NCBI RefSeq assembly: GCF_000317285.1
Contig: NZ_AJLN01000097.1
Location: forward strand, 24,993 to 88,992
Direction of reading: 5' to 3'
Source of the DNA: Chlorogloeopsis fritschii PCC 6912
GTDB taxonomy: Bacteria; Cyanobacteriota; Cyanobacteriia; Cyanobacteriales; Nostocaceae
DNA length: 64,000 nt
Both the position numbers and the translations under genes were made by a program. Every line of letters begins with the position of its first letter. Within the stretch, counting starts at the first letter, position 1. Below the pieces are notes generated by a model. The model had not been told where the DNA came from. It made no database searches and saw nothing but the letters and a program-made list of their open reading frames with translations. This document shows positions 30,704 to 40,313 of this stretch, one piece after another.

Positions 30704-31156
30704 TTATGGTTGATAGATATTGATTGAATCGTTACGTTTGTTGACAGGGATTTTGGAATTTGAAGTTTGAAGTGCAAGAATTGTAATCATGAATAATCCT
30801 GCTAGGATAGTTGCTATGATTGGAATGGGTATAAAGGTATCAGTTTCGGGGTAAGAATTTATAACTTTAATTTCATGAGGCTCTAAAAGTTTAATATCAC
30901 CAAGGTCTTTTTGCTTAGATGAAACTTTAATAGAAGAGTAATAGGTTTTATATCCGCTAGCTTCTACTGTTAATTTTGCGTGTATGGTATCACTTTTATT
31001 TGTGTTAACTTCTAATCGGTAAATTCCTTCTATATCTGTATAGCAAACAATTGAATTACCTTGAGAAACAAACGTAACTTTAGCTCCTAAAATAGGAGCT
31101 TGTTTTTTGTGATCAACTATGCGACCAGTATAAGTAATTGTTTGAGGCTTGGGCAT
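30704..31156 (-). CDS. Membrane-anchored carboxypeptidase-regulatory-like domain protein
   Basis: A 150-residue protein. Residues about 8-95 form a beta-sandwich of the carboxypeptidase regulatory/transthyretin-like kind (YTGRIVDHKKQAPILGAKVT, then DIEGIYRLEV and LTVEASGYKTY). One membrane helix, IPIPIIATILAGLFMITILA, occupies about 110-130, and a short basic tail follows. It has no signal peptide, so topology is unclear. It sits between hglE and the KR-DH gene on the same strand, 114 bases after hglE. This kind of protein is not a standard part of polyketide synthases. It might tether the complex to a membrane, but that is only a guess. Confidence 0.75.
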   Translation of the reverse strand: MPKPQTITYTGRIVDHKKQAPILGAKVTFVSQGNSIVCYTDIEGIYRLEVNTNKSDTIHAKLTVEASGYKTYYSSIKVSSKQKDLGDIKLLEPHEIKVINSYPETDTFIPIPIIATILAGLFMITILALQTSNSKIPVNKRNDSINIYQP

Positions 31157-31270
31157 ATCTTCTGGTGTACGCAGTTCGGCAAGGGCTACTTAGATTGGGG
31201 AATGGAGAGACAGGGACAAATTGTTTTTACTCTGTCTCCCCGAATGTCTTTGTCTTCTGTTACGTCTTTG

Positions 31271-34200
31271 CTATCTGTCGGGGGTGCTGATGAGAGTTAC
31301 TCTTCCTTGCGAACCGTATGCGACTTCGGTAAGATATCGATTCGGATCGTGAAGTTCGGCAATAATGTGATGTGCAGAGGACTCACTATCAATTTTAGGA
31401 CTGAGGTCGATCGCCCGACAAAATACTTTTGGCCATTCCCAAATCAGGGTTTTGGTTAATCCAAATAAACCTGCGCCGATCGCTCCATAATTTACTTCAT
31501 GTTCTAGCCCAAAAGCGCCGTCCAGTCGTGCTACGGTACAGAAACAACTGCGTCCATTATTACCCGCTTCGGTAAGGGATTTTTTCAGGTGTTTCGCCAT
31601 GAAGAAGACTTGTTTCACAATTGCTTTTTCTTCTGGGAAGTAAGCCACTCTACTATTATCGCTTGCCTGGAAGACAGGGTGAATGTGGATAAATGCTCCT
31701 ACCGTGCCGTAGTTGGTTGCGATCACTGCTAGTTGTTGTTGCAGATGTTCCTCACTTGAGTCTTGTAAGGTTACGCGATCGATGTCTGGTGGTAAGGGCG
31801 ATTTTTCGGGAACGAGGGAAGGGGGGAAATTTAAAACTACTACTTTCCGCTCTTGCTTGCTCAGTAACTCAGCTACTTTAGAGGTAGTGAGGGAACCATC
31901 ATCGGTGATTAAGATAATGTGTCCCTCTGGTAATGAGAATTCCCAAAAATCCGGTGGAGGTAGAATTTGCAGTTGGGCTGGGCGACGTTGGATGTTGTGC
32001 TTTAAGCTGTCTGGCTTGTCACTAGATTCAGGCTGGTACTTTTTTTTTTCCGCCCCCGCAGCCAAGCGCTGGAGGTACTCAACAATTTGCCCGATTGTAC
32101 GCAGTTCTGCTAGTTCTTCGACATTACCCGGTTTGGGCAAGTCGGGGTACTTTTCTTGCAACGCACCCATGATTTCTACTCGTTTAATCGAGTCAATTCC
32201 TAAGTCTGCCTCCATATCCATATCCAGTTCTAGCATTTCTACTGGATAGCCTGTTTTCTCGCTGGTGATGGCTAACAAGTCATCTGACAAGTGGCTCAAA
32301 TCAACATCTGCTACGGGGGCAGACGCTTCGGCAACTGTGACGATAGTTTCTGCTGTAACTGCTACAGTTTCGCTGACTGCGGTTGAATCATTGTTAAATA
32401 CAGGTTCAGGATTGCTAACTACAGCTGGTGTAGGCGTGGTAACTGCTTCAGTTACCGTTGCTACTGACGCAGGTGCAGAAACCAGAGACTTTAAATACTC
32501 AACTATTTGCGCGATTGTACGTAGTTCTGCCAGTTCTTCTACGTTACTTGGCTTGGGTAAATCGGGGTATTTCTCTTGCAACGCACCCATGATTTCTACG
32601 CGTTTAATTGAGTCTATACCCAAGTCTGCTTCCATATCCATGTCCATATCGAGCATTTCGATTGGGTAGCCAGTTTTTTCACTGGTGATGGCTAGCAGGC
32701 TTTGATCTAAGTCAGATACATCAATGGCTGGTGCTGGAGAAACTGTTGGCTGAGGTGGTGTGCTAACTGGAGTTGGAGGTGCAGAAAACTTACTTTCTTG
32801 AATTTCAGTAGCGGCAGGAACAGGAGTTTCTTGTTTTGCGACTTTCGTGCCATTTGTAGCTACAGGTACAACAGGCTCAAACTTGCTTTCCTGGATTTGG
32901 GTAGTGGCGGGAACAAAACTTTCTTCCTTGATTGCAGGAATTTCGCGTATAACTGAGGGTTCCGGCTTGCTTGACTGAATTTTGGCTGTGGGGAGAACAG
33001 GAGTTTCTACTTTCGCTGTATTCAAAGATGGCAGGGGTTCTTGAGCTATAGGTAAGCTTACCTGAGCAGAAGTGCCATCCCCAACTAGCTGGGCGTACTC
33101 TTGCTGGACGACTTGGAAAAAGTTTTTGGTGTACTCTACTTGGTGGTGGAGATATTGTTCATGGATGCGTAAGGTTTCACTTTGTTGGGCGTGAAACTGC
33201 ATCATGCTGCGATCTAAGCTTTCAATGATGCTCCCTTTAAGCTGGGCTGCTTGGGGTGATTGTTCTCCTTTGGCAAACAAGGAATTCTGCTGCTGCACCA
33301 GTTGGAAAAAGGTTCTAGCGTATTCCACCTGATGGTTGAGATATTGGGCGTGAACTTGTAAATTTTCACTTTGATTTTGTTGAAACTGCGTCAACACATA
33401 CTCTAAGCTTTCTAAAACTCTTTGGTAATTTACAAGTTTATCTGGTACGTCATTCATTTTCGACCCTAGAACTGGTTGAGAGGAAGTAGGAGGGAGGGGA
33501 GGAGTGGGGAAGGGGGAGAGTGGGAGAGAATTTTTCTCCTTGTCTGGTTGTCTCCTTGTCTCCTTGTCCTCTTCAAGAACAGGTTTTTTACTATGTCCGT
33601 TATTTCCGTTCAGCTTGTTGTGTCCGTTACTCTCTGGCATTGTTGAAATGGAAGTAGCTACTGTTGCTGTCACCAGAGACTTTGATGTAACTAGCATTTC
33701 CTCAGATTCGCTTTTGTGTAGTTTCACCTGATGCCCATCCTGCAACGCTTGCTCAAACCCCTTTTTCACTTTTTCTGATACGTAGTTAGTACCGTTTAAC
33801 TTGACGCTCAACCCCTTGTTTTTCTGAGGTTCAGAGATAACTGGTGGCAGTTGGTAGGGATCGAGGTTTTTCAGAGACATACCAGCGACACGCAATTGTA
33901 CAGCCGCTTCTCGTAGGGAACGATCGCTGTTCTTTTGGGCGCTGGGGTTGAGTGCGATCGCAATGTGGGGGCGATCGCTCAAGATTTCCCGTACTAAGTT
34001 AGTAAGTATGTTCCTCGGCCCAAATTCTACAAAGCAGTAACCCCCCGCCGCATAGATATTTTCTATTTCCTGCTTAAACAGTACTGAGTTCGAGAGGTGA
34101 GTTTCGAGGATTTTTTGAATTTCTGCTGGTTGTTTGGGATATTCTTTGCCAGTAACGTTCGTGTAAACAGGTAGTTGCGGATTTTGGAAATTAACGTTCT

Positions 34201-36736
34201 TGATGGCGATCGCAAAGGATTTTTGAGCAAAAGCAATTAGCGGTGTATGGAATGCTGCTGAGACTGGTAGCAAAATCGCAGTATATCCCCGTTGTTGCAG
34301 TGCTTCTCGCACTTTCGCTATTTCCTCGGTGGGGCCTGCTAGTACCACTTGTCGAGGAGAATTGAGATTAGCGATCGCTACTTGTGGATAATTCTTGAGA
34401 ACTCCTTCCACCTTTTCGAGTTCTTCTTTTACCGCCAGCATGGCTCCCGTATCGTAATTCGGATCTTGGGGAGCTGCCATTGCTTGCCCCCTAGCTTTCA
34501 CCAGGAAACAATAATCTGCGTCGCTTAACACCCCTGCTGCCCACAAAGCTGTAATTTCACCGAAACTGTGCCCGGCAACAAAATCTGCTTTAAATCCAGA
34601 TTGTTGCAGTAATTTGTACATCCCGGCGCTCAACATCCCAATCGCAGGCTGGGCGTATTCTGTGCGCTGCAATGCTGCCACTTGGGCATTCTTTTCCGCC
34701 TCTTCAAATACGGGATGGGGAAAAACTATTTCCGATAGCGGCTGAAAATTATCTTTGCGTAGTAAGCTATCCATGTAGCCATAAAGTTGCCGCAGTTCGG
34801 GAAAATTCATTACCAATTCCCGTCCCATATTCAAGTATTGCGAGCCTTGTCCGGAAAATAAAGCGACTACTTTTCCAGCTAACTCCATCCCAGAAGCGCG
34901 GTAGTAAATGCCTTGGGGATGTTCCCAAGCTGGGGCAGAAGCTTTATTCTTCAGCAAGTCGATACTGATTTGCAGGAACTTGCAAGCTTCAGTAAGGGTT
35001 TCTGCCACAAAACCTATTCTGGCAGCATTTTGAGGAATTTCTTTAGTTTTGCAAGCTTCTACCAGTTCCAGATAATGTTTGTCACCTGCTTCAGACTGCA
35101 ACTGGCTTAAAACTTCTTCACAACTGCTCAACAATTGGGCTGGAGTTGAAGCAAACAACAGCACCTCACCGGGAGCTTTGTGCATCCGATAAGCATTGTT
35201 GTGTTCGCCTTCGTATTCTTCTAGAACCACGTGGTAATTTGTACCGCCAAAGCCAAAGGAACTTACTCCCGCCCGCCTTGGTGGTTCTCCTTCCGATCGA
35301 ATCCAAGGCCTAGTTTCGGTATTCAAATAAAAGGCAGAATTTTTGATGTTAAGCTTGGGATTGGGTTCGGTAACGTTAATTGTGGGCGGTAAAATCTTGT
35401 GGTGCAGTGCCAAAGCTGTTTTGATAATACTAGCCGCACCCGCAGCAGCTTTTGTATGTCCGATTTGGGATTTGACAGTACCAAGAGCAACTTGATGCTT
35501 TTTGGAGTTATGTTCCCCAAAAAAGTCCCGTAAAGAGGCGAATTCTGTGGGATCGCCAGCCATTGTACCCGTACCGTGGGCTTCAATCAGGCTGACAGTT
35601 TCTGGAGCAAAGCCTGCATCCTCATAGGCACGGCGTAGAGCTTGCACCTGCCCTTCTTTGCGGGGAGCATAAATGCTCTTATAGCGCCCATCACTGGATG
35701 TGCCAATACCTTTGATGACTGCATAGATTTTATCGTTGTCCCGTACCGCATCTTCTAGGCGTTTGAGAACAATCATGCCAATGCCTTCACCCAGCATCAT
35801 CCCATCAGACTTGGCATCAAAAGGCTGAACTTTTTCGCTAGGAGATACGGCTGGTGTTTTACTGAAACTGATATAAGCCGTAATTGAGTTGTCAGTATCT
35901 ACCCCACCACTGAGCATCATATTGCAGCGATGCTCTACCAATTCGCTAATCGCCATTTTCAGGGCAGCGAAGGAGCTAGCACAAGCAGCATCAACTGTAC
36001 AATTTATTCCGCCTAAGTTTAAACGGTTGGCAATGCGCCCGGAAATTACGTTAGCTAACATACCGGGAAATGCATTTTCATCCCATTTCACATAGGCGCT
36101 TTGGATTTTTTTGATAATTTTTTCTGTATCCTCATCGGATAAGCCGCTACTTTTAAGTGCTTTTTTCCAAATCGGATATTGCAGGCGAGCAGCAAGGGGA
36201 ATTCCCAGTTTCAATGCTGCCGAACCCAAAATCACTCCAACAGTTTCACGATTAAATTCCCGGCTTTCCCCATAGCCAGCATCTTCCATCGCTTGTTTGG
36301 CGACTAACAAGCCCAACAGTTGCGAAACATCTGTAACTTCTAATATATTTGGTGGTATTCCAAACTCCATTGGGTTAAAATCAACGTGGGGAAGAAATCC
36401 ACCTTTTTTACAGTAAGTCTTATCTTCGGGTGTTCTGGGGTTTGGATCGTAGTAGTCTTCTACATTCCAGTGGGTTGACGGAATATCAGTAATGCAATCG
36501 AGTTTGTTAACAATGTTTTGCCAGTACTCTTGTACGTTTTTAGCCTGGGGAAATAAAGAAGCTATGCCAATAATGGCAATAGGATTATGTTGCAATTTTC
36601 TGTTAATCTTTTCGACTGTCATTGATTGATCTGACATCTGCTTTTTGTCCTCAATAAACCTCACCAAAGCCTTTTCACAATCGTTTATCTGTTCTTCCAA
36701 CTGCGTTAAGGCAATATCAATTGAATGAGCAGACAT
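31271..36736 (-). CDS. hglE: HglE-like type I polyketide synthase (KS-AT-ACP-ACP-KRs)
   Basis: An 1821-residue synthase. The domain order is an N-terminal coiled coil (about 4-30), a ketosynthase (about 50-500, Cys252 in DAACAS, His in EAHGTG and SQIGH), an acyltransferase (about 600-920, Ser724 in GHSFG), a linker with two copies of a 45-residue helical repeat, two acyl carrier domains (Ser1376 and Ser1516 in GIDSIKRVEI) and a ketoreductase structural subdomain (about 1600-1821) ending LISTPDR. The two ACPs are nearly identical. The KR stops before its NADPH-binding half, which is on the next synthase gene. It would start and extend the heterocyst-glycolipid-type chain. The start is placed at Met17 of the open frame. 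A plausible NtcA-type promoter lies about 100 bases upstream. Confidence 0.93.
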   Translation of the reverse strand: MSAHSIDIALTQLEEQINDCEKALVRFIEDKKQMSDQSMTVEKINRKLQHNPIAIIGIASLFPQAKNVQEYWQNIVNKLDCITDIPSTHWNVEDYYDPNPRTPEDKTYCKKGGFLPHVDFNPMEFGIPPNILEVTDVSQLLGLLVAKQAMEDAGYGESREFNRETVGVILGSAALKLGIPLAARLQYPIWKKALKSSGLSDEDTEKIIKKIQSAYVKWDENAFPGMLANVISGRIANRLNLGGINCTVDAACASSFAALKMAISELVEHRCNMMLSGGVDTDNSITAYISFSKTPAVSPSEKVQPFDAKSDGMMLGEGIGMIVLKRLEDAVRDNDKIYAVIKGIGTSSDGRYKSIYAPRKEGQVQALRRAYEDAGFAPETVSLIEAHGTGTMAGDPTEFASLRDFFGEHNSKKHQVALGTVKSQIGHTKAAAGAASIIKTALALHHKILPPTINVTEPNPKLNIKNSAFYLNTETRPWIRSEGEPPRRAGVSSFGFGGTNYHVVLEEYEGEHNNAYRMHKAPGEVLLFASTPAQLLSSCEEVLSQLQSEAGDKHYLELVEACKTKEIPQNAARIGFVAETLTEACKFLQISIDLLKNKASAPAWEHPQGIYYRASGMELAGKVVALFSGQGSQYLNMGRELVMNFPELRQLYGYMDSLLRKDNFQPLSEIVFPHPVFEEAEKNAQVAALQRTEYAQPAIGMLSAGMYKLLQQSGFKADFVAGHSFGEITALWAAGVLSDADYCFLVKARGQAMAAPQDPNYDTGAMLAVKEELEKVEGVLKNYPQVAIANLNSPRQVVLAGPTEEIAKVREALQQRGYTAILLPVSAAFHTPLIAFAQKSFAIAIKNVNFQNPQLPVYTNVTGKEYPKQPAEIQKILETHLSNSVLFKQEIENIYAAGGYCFVEFGPRNILTNLVREILSDRPHIAIALNPSAQKNSDRSLREAAVQLRVAGMSLKNLDPYQLPPVISEPQKNKGLSVKLNGTNYVSEKVKKGFEQALQDGHQVKLHKSESEEMLVTSKSLVTATVATSISTMPESNGHNKLNGNNGHSKKPVLEEDKETRRQPDKEKNSLPLSPFPTPPLPPTSSQPVLGSKMNDVPDKLVNYQRVLESLEYVLTQFQQNQSENLQVHAQYLNHQVEYARTFFQLVQQQNSLFAKGEQSPQAAQLKGSIIESLDRSMMQFHAQQSETLRIHEQYLHHQVEYTKNFFQVVQQEYAQLVGDGTSAQVSLPIAQEPLPSLNTAKVETPVLPTAKIQSSKPEPSVIREIPAIKEESFVPATTQIQESKFEPVVPVATNGTKVAKQETPVPAATEIQESKFSAPPTPVSTPPQPTVSPAPAIDVSDLDQSLLAITSEKTGYPIEMLDMDMDMEADLGIDSIKRVEIMGALQEKYPDLPKPSNVEELAELRTIAQIVEYLKSLVSAPASVATVTEAVTTPTPAVVSNPEPVFNNDSTAVSETVAVTAETIVTVAEASAPVADVDLSHLSDDLLAITSEKTGYPVEMLELDMDMEADLGIDSIKRVEIMGALQEKYPDLPKPGNVEELAELRTIGQIVEYLQRLAAGAEKKKYQPESSDKPDSLKHNIQRRPAQLQILPPPDFWEFSLPEGHIILITDDGSLTTSKVAELLSKQERKVVVLNFPPSLVPEKSPLPPDIDRVTLQDSSEEHLQQQLAVIATNYGTVGAFIHIHPVFQASDNSRVAYFPEEKAIVKQVFFMAKHLKKSLTEAGNNGRSCFCTVARLDGAFGLEHEVNYGAIGAGLFGLTKTLIWEWPKVFCRAIDLSPKIDSESSAHHIIAELHDPNRYLTEVAYGSQGRVTLISTPDR

Positions 36737-36811
36737 AAAAACTAGACTAATGTTTGGTAGTGTGGGTTGATAGAACAACTGCAATTTCTGTAGCGAAGTG
36801 ATGCAGCAACT

Positions 36812-36851
36812 ATCTTATACATAAAGGTTCAATACTTGTATTGACATTGAC
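36812..36851 (-). promoter_or_regulatory. Candidate NtcA-activated promoter of hglE
   Basis: On the minus strand GTCAATGTCAATAC (36851-36838) fits GTN10AC and differs from the NtcA consensus GTAN8TAC at one base. After exactly 20 bases comes TAAGAT (36817-36812), which fits TAN3T. This site-to-minus-10 spacing is the one typical of NtcA-activated promoters. The predicted transcript would have a leader of about 70 bases. Confidence 0.5.
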
Positions 36852-36940
36852 TTCAAATAGCAAATGTCACCCCGCTGAGTTAACGCTTTACCTGATCAAA
36901 ATCATGGCGATCGCGTCTGGTACAATTAGATAAAAAAATA

Positions 36941-37219
36941 TTACACAACGCTCGACTCCTGACATTCTGGCAACAAGTCAATCACGTTGTTGTAACTGCT
37001 AAAATAGTCTTGCAGCGCGTTAGCTGCCTGACCTGTGAACTCAATCCATTCGTAATGATGGAGATTGGGTGAGATGCTTTCCAACTGGAATAATGGAAAC
37101 TTGGGAGTAACTAAAAGAATAGAAACGCTTTTTTCTCCAGAGCCAGTTTGATTATCTAGCTTAACTGCGGCAATGTGACTGGTGTTAATGACAACGTTCT
37201 GGATCTTGATGAATGCCAT
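36941..37219 (-). CDS. Hypothetical protein, 92 residues
   Basis: A small soluble protein starting MAFIKIQNVVINTSHIAAVK, with alternating hydrophobic strands and the segment HHYEWIEFTGQAANALQDYF near the C-terminus. The layout (beta strands followed by an amphipathic helix) resembles small cyanobacterial proteins of unknown function. The Met at 37219 is preferred over one 18 bases upstream because the family-like strand starts directly there. It is in the same orientation as hglE but about 205 bases upstream of it. Confidence 0.6.
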   Translation of the reverse strand: MAFIKIQNVVINTSHIAAVKLDNQTGSGEKSVSILLVTPKFPLFQLESISPNLHHYEWIEFTGQAANALQDYFSSYNNVIDLLPECQESSVV

Positions 37220-38074
37220 AGCAGTTTCGACTTCCAAGATAATTTATTCTATGAATTTTGTCAATTTGTATTTGACAAATTAGCTACACTCCAAACACCA
37301 CGTTTCATCCGAATTCATGAGTCAATGCGAGCAATCGTAGAACTAGTAATTGACGATAAGAGTAGGCGATTTTTGGTTGTCATTACTTAATCGACTAAAA
37401 GAATTGACCTTGCCGCTTTAAAGAATGAGAATTAATACCAAACTAGCATAATTGGCATCAACTAGATTGTTCGTAGAAGGCAATTTTAAAAAAAATCTGA
37501 TGTACGCCTTGGACTATCTAAAAAAAGTAGCATTTCTGACTGTGAATTAGTATCAATAGTCTTTCCACTCAAACCCTTTAAGATAAATATACTCTTAATA
37601 AATAAGAGAAGTAATTTTTTTGATTTATTCATTTCACAATGCTTTGAGTACATTGAGCCTGTAAATGAACGTCAGTAGATTTTTTAGAGATACATGATAA
37701 TTCAGGCAGAAATGGTGTTGACTTTTTCAGAAAAATTAATTTGAGATATTCAACGTAGATTTAAGTCAATAATAATTGACATTATGTTGATTAGCAGAAA
37801 TTAAATTAGTGAATGTTAATAAATAACAGAAATTTCTATTTATTGCTCTAATAAACAACTGTCTCCTGATATCTTGCACCCTTAAATTGCGAGAGCCAGA
37901 GGCTCTAATTCTCGTTACCAGGTTCAACCTGGTAACGAGAGTTTGTGGGCTGCTATCTTAGGCTGTTGGAACTGGTGCAAGATCGTGGATGTGAATCTCT
38001 TAAACCTCGAATAGAGTGGGTATTGAGACTGCTGTGAAATTGTAATATATAATTTCTCAATATTCAGATTGCAA
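37220..38074. other. AT-rich intergenic region with one GTTACCAGG repeat
   Basis: No credible gene. Short open frames here are AT-rich and have no ribosome-binding site. The only structured element is at 37893-37939: AGAGCCAGAGGCTCT followed by CTCGTTACCAGGTT and AACCTGGTAACGAG. Confidence 0.7.
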
Positions 38075-39436
38075 TTATACGAATATTGAACTTATTGAAT
38101 TGGTTTTTTCTGCTTGCTTTCCTGTCCATTTCTCCCAGCGTGTAATTCCCCGACTCACAAATTCAGGATTCTCATCCCCAATAAAACAGATACGTCCCAT
38201 CCTTTCGCAATTAATCAGGATTTCAGCATCTCCCATAAAAGGGGCAATGACAAAATTATCTTGATGACTGGTATAGAAATTAATTAGATAATTGACTATT
38301 CCTTCTACACCTTCAATATTAATTGGTATCTGGGGCTGGGATTTGGGCTGATGAGAAAAAATGCTTACATACAAGTTGTCAATCACTAATTCATATTGAA
38401 ACGGCATCCGCACTCGACTGCAAAATTCATAGATATTACCCCCAGAACGCAACACTGCCACAACCCGTGCTTCATCAATCAAATAGTCATGATTCCAAGT
38501 TGGTGAAACTGTCGCGATCGCCAAAGCTGCATTTGAGGGTAGCATTTCCTTAAATTCTTTGCTGCTAGTATCGCCACAATATACTAAATGCCGACCAAGC
38601 ATCAATTCGTCGCCCAATTTTACTTGCGCCGAGTGCTGGGCGATCGCTCTTTTGTCAGGAGTTTTTTGTGCCTGTGGAGGAACTTTCTTGAGAGCCGACT
38701 TTGTTTTCTTTTGAGCCATCGCACTTTGGAAGGCGACAAGCTGTAACTCTTTTTGCTTAGTTCGTGCTTGTTCGGCTACTTTTGCTTGCTTTTCGGCTTC
38801 TTGTTGCTTTCCCATCGCCTTAGCTAACTCGGAAGCTTTTTCTGCTTGTTCTGCTACAGCACGTTCTTGAGCAGCGGCTCTGGCTATCTCTAATTGGACT
38901 GTAGTACTTTTAGCGATCGCTGTACCTTTAATTAGCTGTTTAACTTCTGGATGAATACCTTTAGCAATCTGTAAACCTTGCTGGAGAGTACGTTCAGAAA
39001 AACCAGCTTTTTTAGCCATCTCCTTAGTAGTCTTGGGAGGAGGTGCAACCATTGCACTACCTTTGAGAGTGTGTTGGTTATCTCCTGGTTTTGCCCTCAG
39101 TCCCAACTTTTGCAGAATTTGTTCTCGTTCCAGCCAAAGTTCATGGCGCTCCAGAGGTTCTAGCTCATTGCGGATCAAATTCTCATCAATCTCCGCTAAA
39201 CGAGCTTGCTCAGTATCTTCGTAATTAACGACATTGCATTCTATTTCCTCGAAACCCAGCATTTGACAGGCTGTTAAACGGTGCAGCCCAGCAATCAATT
39301 TATAATCTCCATCTACCGTGATTGGGTTCAATAAACCCATCGCCTGAATAGATTCTTTCAACTCCTTCACTTTTTCGCCGTTTAATGGACGACGATTCAC
39401 ACCAATTTTAATTTTGTTTATAGCTATTCTAGGCAT
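38075..39436 (-). CDS. ParB-like protein fused to a degenerate DNA methyltransferase domain
   Basis: A 453-residue protein. A ParB/sulfiredoxin-type N-terminal domain (about 1-95) shows LIAGLHRLTACQMLGF and IDENLIRNELEPLERHEL. A helix-turn-helix-like stretch (KTTKEMAKKAGFSERTLQQG) follows near 135-160, then an Ala/Lys/Gln-rich helical arm (about 170-265). The last 180 residues follow the layout of a permuted adenine/cytosine-N4 methyltransferase: LGRHLVYCGD, then APFMGDAEILINCERMGRIC and ITRWEKWTGKQA. However, the catalytic DPPY/SPPY position reads VSPTWN (Pro312) and the FxGxG loop reads FMGDA (Phe400). It therefore probably binds DNA but does not methylate it. It is not a chromosome-segregation ParB, as no ParA is adjacent. 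Confidence 0.8.
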   Translation of the reverse strand: MPRIAINKIKIGVNRRPLNGEKVKELKESIQAMGLLNPITVDGDYKLIAGLHRLTACQMLGFEEIECNVVNYEDTEQARLAEIDENLIRNELEPLERHELWLEREQILQKLGLRAKPGDNQHTLKGSAMVAPPPKTTKEMAKKAGFSERTLQQGLQIAKGIHPEVKQLIKGTAIAKSTTVQLEIARAAAQERAVAEQAEKASELAKAMGKQQEAEKQAKVAEQARTKQKELQLVAFQSAMAQKKTKSALKKVPPQAQKTPDKRAIAQHSAQVKLGDELMLGRHLVYCGDTSSKEFKEMLPSNAALAIATVSPTWNHDYLIDEARVVAVLRSGGNIYEFCSRVRMPFQYELVIDNLYVSIFSHQPKSQPQIPINIEGVEGIVNYLINFYTSHQDNFVIAPFMGDAEILINCERMGRICFIGDENPEFVSRGITRWEKWTGKQAEKTNSISSIFV

Positions 39437-39740
39437 AATTACTGTTTTTTATGTCGTCAGTGAAGTCATCAGCAAGACGATAAACCTAATATATTGCACC
39501 AGTATTCTCAAAAACGGAAATTTTGTGAGAATTCTGATGAGAATGTCTTATGACTTACAGCCAATTATTAACTGATTATCAATTGAGAGCAGCATCAATT
39601 GGCTTAGTAGCTCTATGAACTCACTCAGCATCCAAATGTTCCCTGTCTGAACTAGGGTTATGATAACGAAAACTGATTGTTAGGTATCAGTTGTTAGTTA
39701 AAGCGCATGACTGAAGCACTGTTTACTAAATTACTGTTCT

Positions 39741-39789
39741 AACCCCTAATCCCTAGCCCCTAGTCCCTAGCCCCTAGCCCCTAACCTCT
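39741..39789. repeat. Seven-base tandem repeat (STRR)
   Basis: Seven tandem units of the form ANCCCCT (AGCCCCT, AGTCCCT, AATCCCT and so on) with exact period 7. Such short tandemly repeated repetitive sequences are typical of filamentous cyanobacteria. It lies in the 1.1-kb gap between the ParB-like gene and devB. Another loose heptad run (TTAATAG/CTAATGG) is at about 40450-40500. Confidence 0.9.
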
Positions 39790-40313
39790 AGTGAATAACT
39801 TGACAGCATCAAACTTTTTTGCCATACTGGAAAGCGAGTTTTTCAATTTTATTATCTGTAGTCGCTTCGTTACTACTTAATTTTTTCGGAACAGAGAGTT
39901 TTTTATTTTACCTTAGTTTTTAAGTCGCTTTCTTTGGTGCAGACCAAGAGTAAATTTGAGAAGATTTTGGCATCAAGCCATCATTGATTTACCAAAAATT
40001 TACTCATACTAACATCCGCCTTGTTATCCCTTTGACTTTAATACTAGATAAAACCAGTCGCGTGCCTACGGTTACATAAATACATTCAACTTTGAGTGAG
40101 AATTGAAAAAGGGGTAACTTGAAATCGGATTTAGTATTATTGATAAGTAGGTAGGTATTATTAAACATAAAACGCTTATTCGCAAAAAATAGATAGAATA
40201 AGCATTTTTTCCCTTCTGCCATCTGCCTTCTAATTAGTGACTACTATTTTAAACGCATTTTAACGGGTGTAGCTACCCACACGAACTTTACGAAAAGGCA
40301 AAAGTAAACTTAA

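Noticed and set aside
31693..32669. Plus-strand frames of up to 178 residues opposite the ACP region of hglE
   Set aside because: They are antisense to a confident domain, duplicate with the ACP repeat and have no recognisable fold.
37175..37390. Plus-strand frame of 71 residues
   Set aside because: It overlaps the opposite-strand 92-residue gene and its promoter, with no supporting features.
38075..39436. Chromosome-partition ParB
   Set aside because: No ParA or parS-like sites nearby, and the C-terminus is methyltransferase-like rather than a ParB dimer domain.
39741..39789. Possible CRISPR array
   Set aside because: The period is seven bases with no spacers and no cas genes; it is a short tandem repeat.
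40004..40222. Minus-strand frame of 72 residues upstream of devB
   Set aside because: AT-rich, no ribosome-binding site and no family features; treated as noncoding.
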